The translations under genes and the position numbers were made by a program. The notes beneath the pieces were generated by a model. The model worked only from the letters and a program-made list of their open reading frames with translations. It made no database searches and had not been told where the DNA came from. From assembly GCA_902766575.1 (NCBI GenBank), contig CACXED010000052.1, positions 1 to 5,468 on the forward strand: a stretch of DNA of 5,468 bases, read 5' to 3'. Below, one piece after another: positions 4,821 to 5,468 of this stretch. The stretch is from an uncultured Ruminococcus sp. (GTDB lineage: Bacteria; Bacillota; Clostridia; Oscillospirales; CAG-272). Position 1 is the first letter of the stretch. Every line of letters starts with the position of its first letter.

Positions 4821-4827
4821 GCCTTTT

Positions 4828-5468
4828 TCAGCGTCTTTTCAGCGACGCTTCGACAAAGCCCTTGAACAGCGGGTGAGGCTTGTTCGGGCGCGATTTGAAC
4901 TCGGGATGATACTGGACGCCGACGAAGAACGGGCGGTCGGTGAGCTCGACCGTCTCGACGAGCCTGCCGTCGGGCGACAGACCCGAGAGGGTCAGACCCG
5001 CATTTGTGAGAAGCTCGCGGTAGTCGTTGTTGAACTCATAGCGGTGACGATGACGCTCGGAGATCTCGCGCTCGCCGTAGCAGCGCTCCATCGTCGTGCC
5101 GGGCCTGATGACGCAGGGATAGGCTCCGAGACGGAGCGTTCCGCCCTTGTCGATATCGTTGCTCTGACCCGGCATGAAGTCGATGACCTTGTGACGGCAG
5201 AGCTCGTCGAACTCGCCCGAGTGCGCGTCGGCGATCCCGGCGACGTCCCGCGCGAACTCGATCACGGCTATCTGCATACCGAGACAGATACCGAAGTAGG
5301 GGACGTTATTCTCGCGGGCGAATCGGGCGGCGAGGATCATGCCCTCGATGCAGCGGCTTCCGAAGCCGCCGGGGACGATGATCCCGTCGAGTCCGGAGAG
5401 CGCGTCGGAATAATTGCTCTCGGTCAGCGTCTCGGAGTCGATCCAGTGGATATTCACGTCGGCGCCGA
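4828..5468 (-). CDS. pyrG: CTP synthase, C-terminal glutamine amidotransferase part (5' end beyond window)
   Basis: CTP synthase makes CTP from UTP, ATP and glutamine, the last step of cytoplasmic pyrimidine nucleotide synthesis. Only the class I glutaminase domain is present, about 212 of an expected 535-545 residues. The frame is open to the right edge (GADVNIHWIDSE), so the GTG at 5457 is internal, and the synthase domain with the UTP and ATP sites lies outside. Counting from that codon, VPGGFGSR (28-35) is the oxyanion strand, GICLGMQ (56-62) carries the nucleophile Cys58, and YHPEF (183-187) supplies His184 and Glu186. ERHRHRYEFNN (134-144) is the conserved PyrG motif. The glutaminase triad is complete and the sequence is colinear with Escherichia coli PyrG. 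The gene is convergent with pth2. It has no terminator of its own directly after the stop, so its message probably runs through the foldback element to the terminator at 4590-4620. Confidence 0.96.
   Translation of the reverse strand, partial: GADVNIHWIDSETLTESNYSDALSGLDGIIVPGGFGSRCIEGMILAARFARENNVPYFGICLGMQIAVIEFARDVAGIADAHSGEFDELCRHKVIDFMPGQSNDIDKGGTLRLGAYPCVIRPGTTMERCYGEREISERHRHRYEFNNDYRELLTNAGLTLSGLSPDGRLVETVELTDRPFFVGVQYHPEFKSRPNKPHPLFKGFVEASLKRR

Overview
The window looks like chromosomal DNA of a low-redundancy, moderately GC-rich (roughly mid-50s %) Gram-positive anaerobe, most plausibly a Clostridia member of the Oscillospirales type. This is an inference from AGGAG-type ribosome binding sites, sigma-A-like promoters in AT-rich gaps, and the protein set: a PrsA/SurA-like foldase, LiaF-like and DUF4097 envelope proteins, a KdgK-type kinase and a bacterial Pth2. 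No phage, CRISPR, toxin-antitoxin or defence genes are visible, and I do not see a clear new multi-gene system. The most interesting signals are non-coding.

Layout, left to right. (1) The 3' part of a parvulin-type peptidyl-prolyl isomerase gene, open at the left edge. (2) A four-helix membrane protein with a LiaF-like C-terminal domain. (3) A regulatory gap holding two near-identical 14-bp palindromes spaced 31 bp apart, which can also pair with each other as a terminator, followed by a good extended -10 promoter. (4) kdgK, a PfkB-family 2-keto-3-deoxygluconate kinase, followed by a perfect 40-bp palindrome. (5) A second promoter driving a membrane-anchored DUF4097 beta-repeat protein, which is followed after 4 nt by a Pth2-type peptidyl-tRNA hydrolase and a strong bidirectional terminator. 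(6) A 200-bp foldback element with 22-bp terminal inverted repeats and two internal hairpins. (7) On the minus strand, the 3' part of pyrG (CTP synthase, glutaminase domain), open at the right edge.

How the genes fit together. The foldase, the LiaF-like protein and the DUF4097 (LiaG-like) protein all act at or outside the membrane, so an envelope-quality or envelope-stress theme is reasonable. No LiaRS-type two-component system lies in the window to complete it. kdgK sits alone between them with its own promoter and terminator, without kdgA/eda or uronate genes, and appears to be an independently regulated single-gene unit. Pth2 and PyrG are housekeeping proteins. pth2 and pyrG converge on the foldback element and the shared terminator.

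Two annotated starts are better placed slightly downstream of the first possible codon, because the ribosome binding site abuts that codon: GTG 1026 rather than ATG 1017, and ATG 3067 rather than ATG 3061. For pth2, ATG 4163 is preferred over an upstream TTG.
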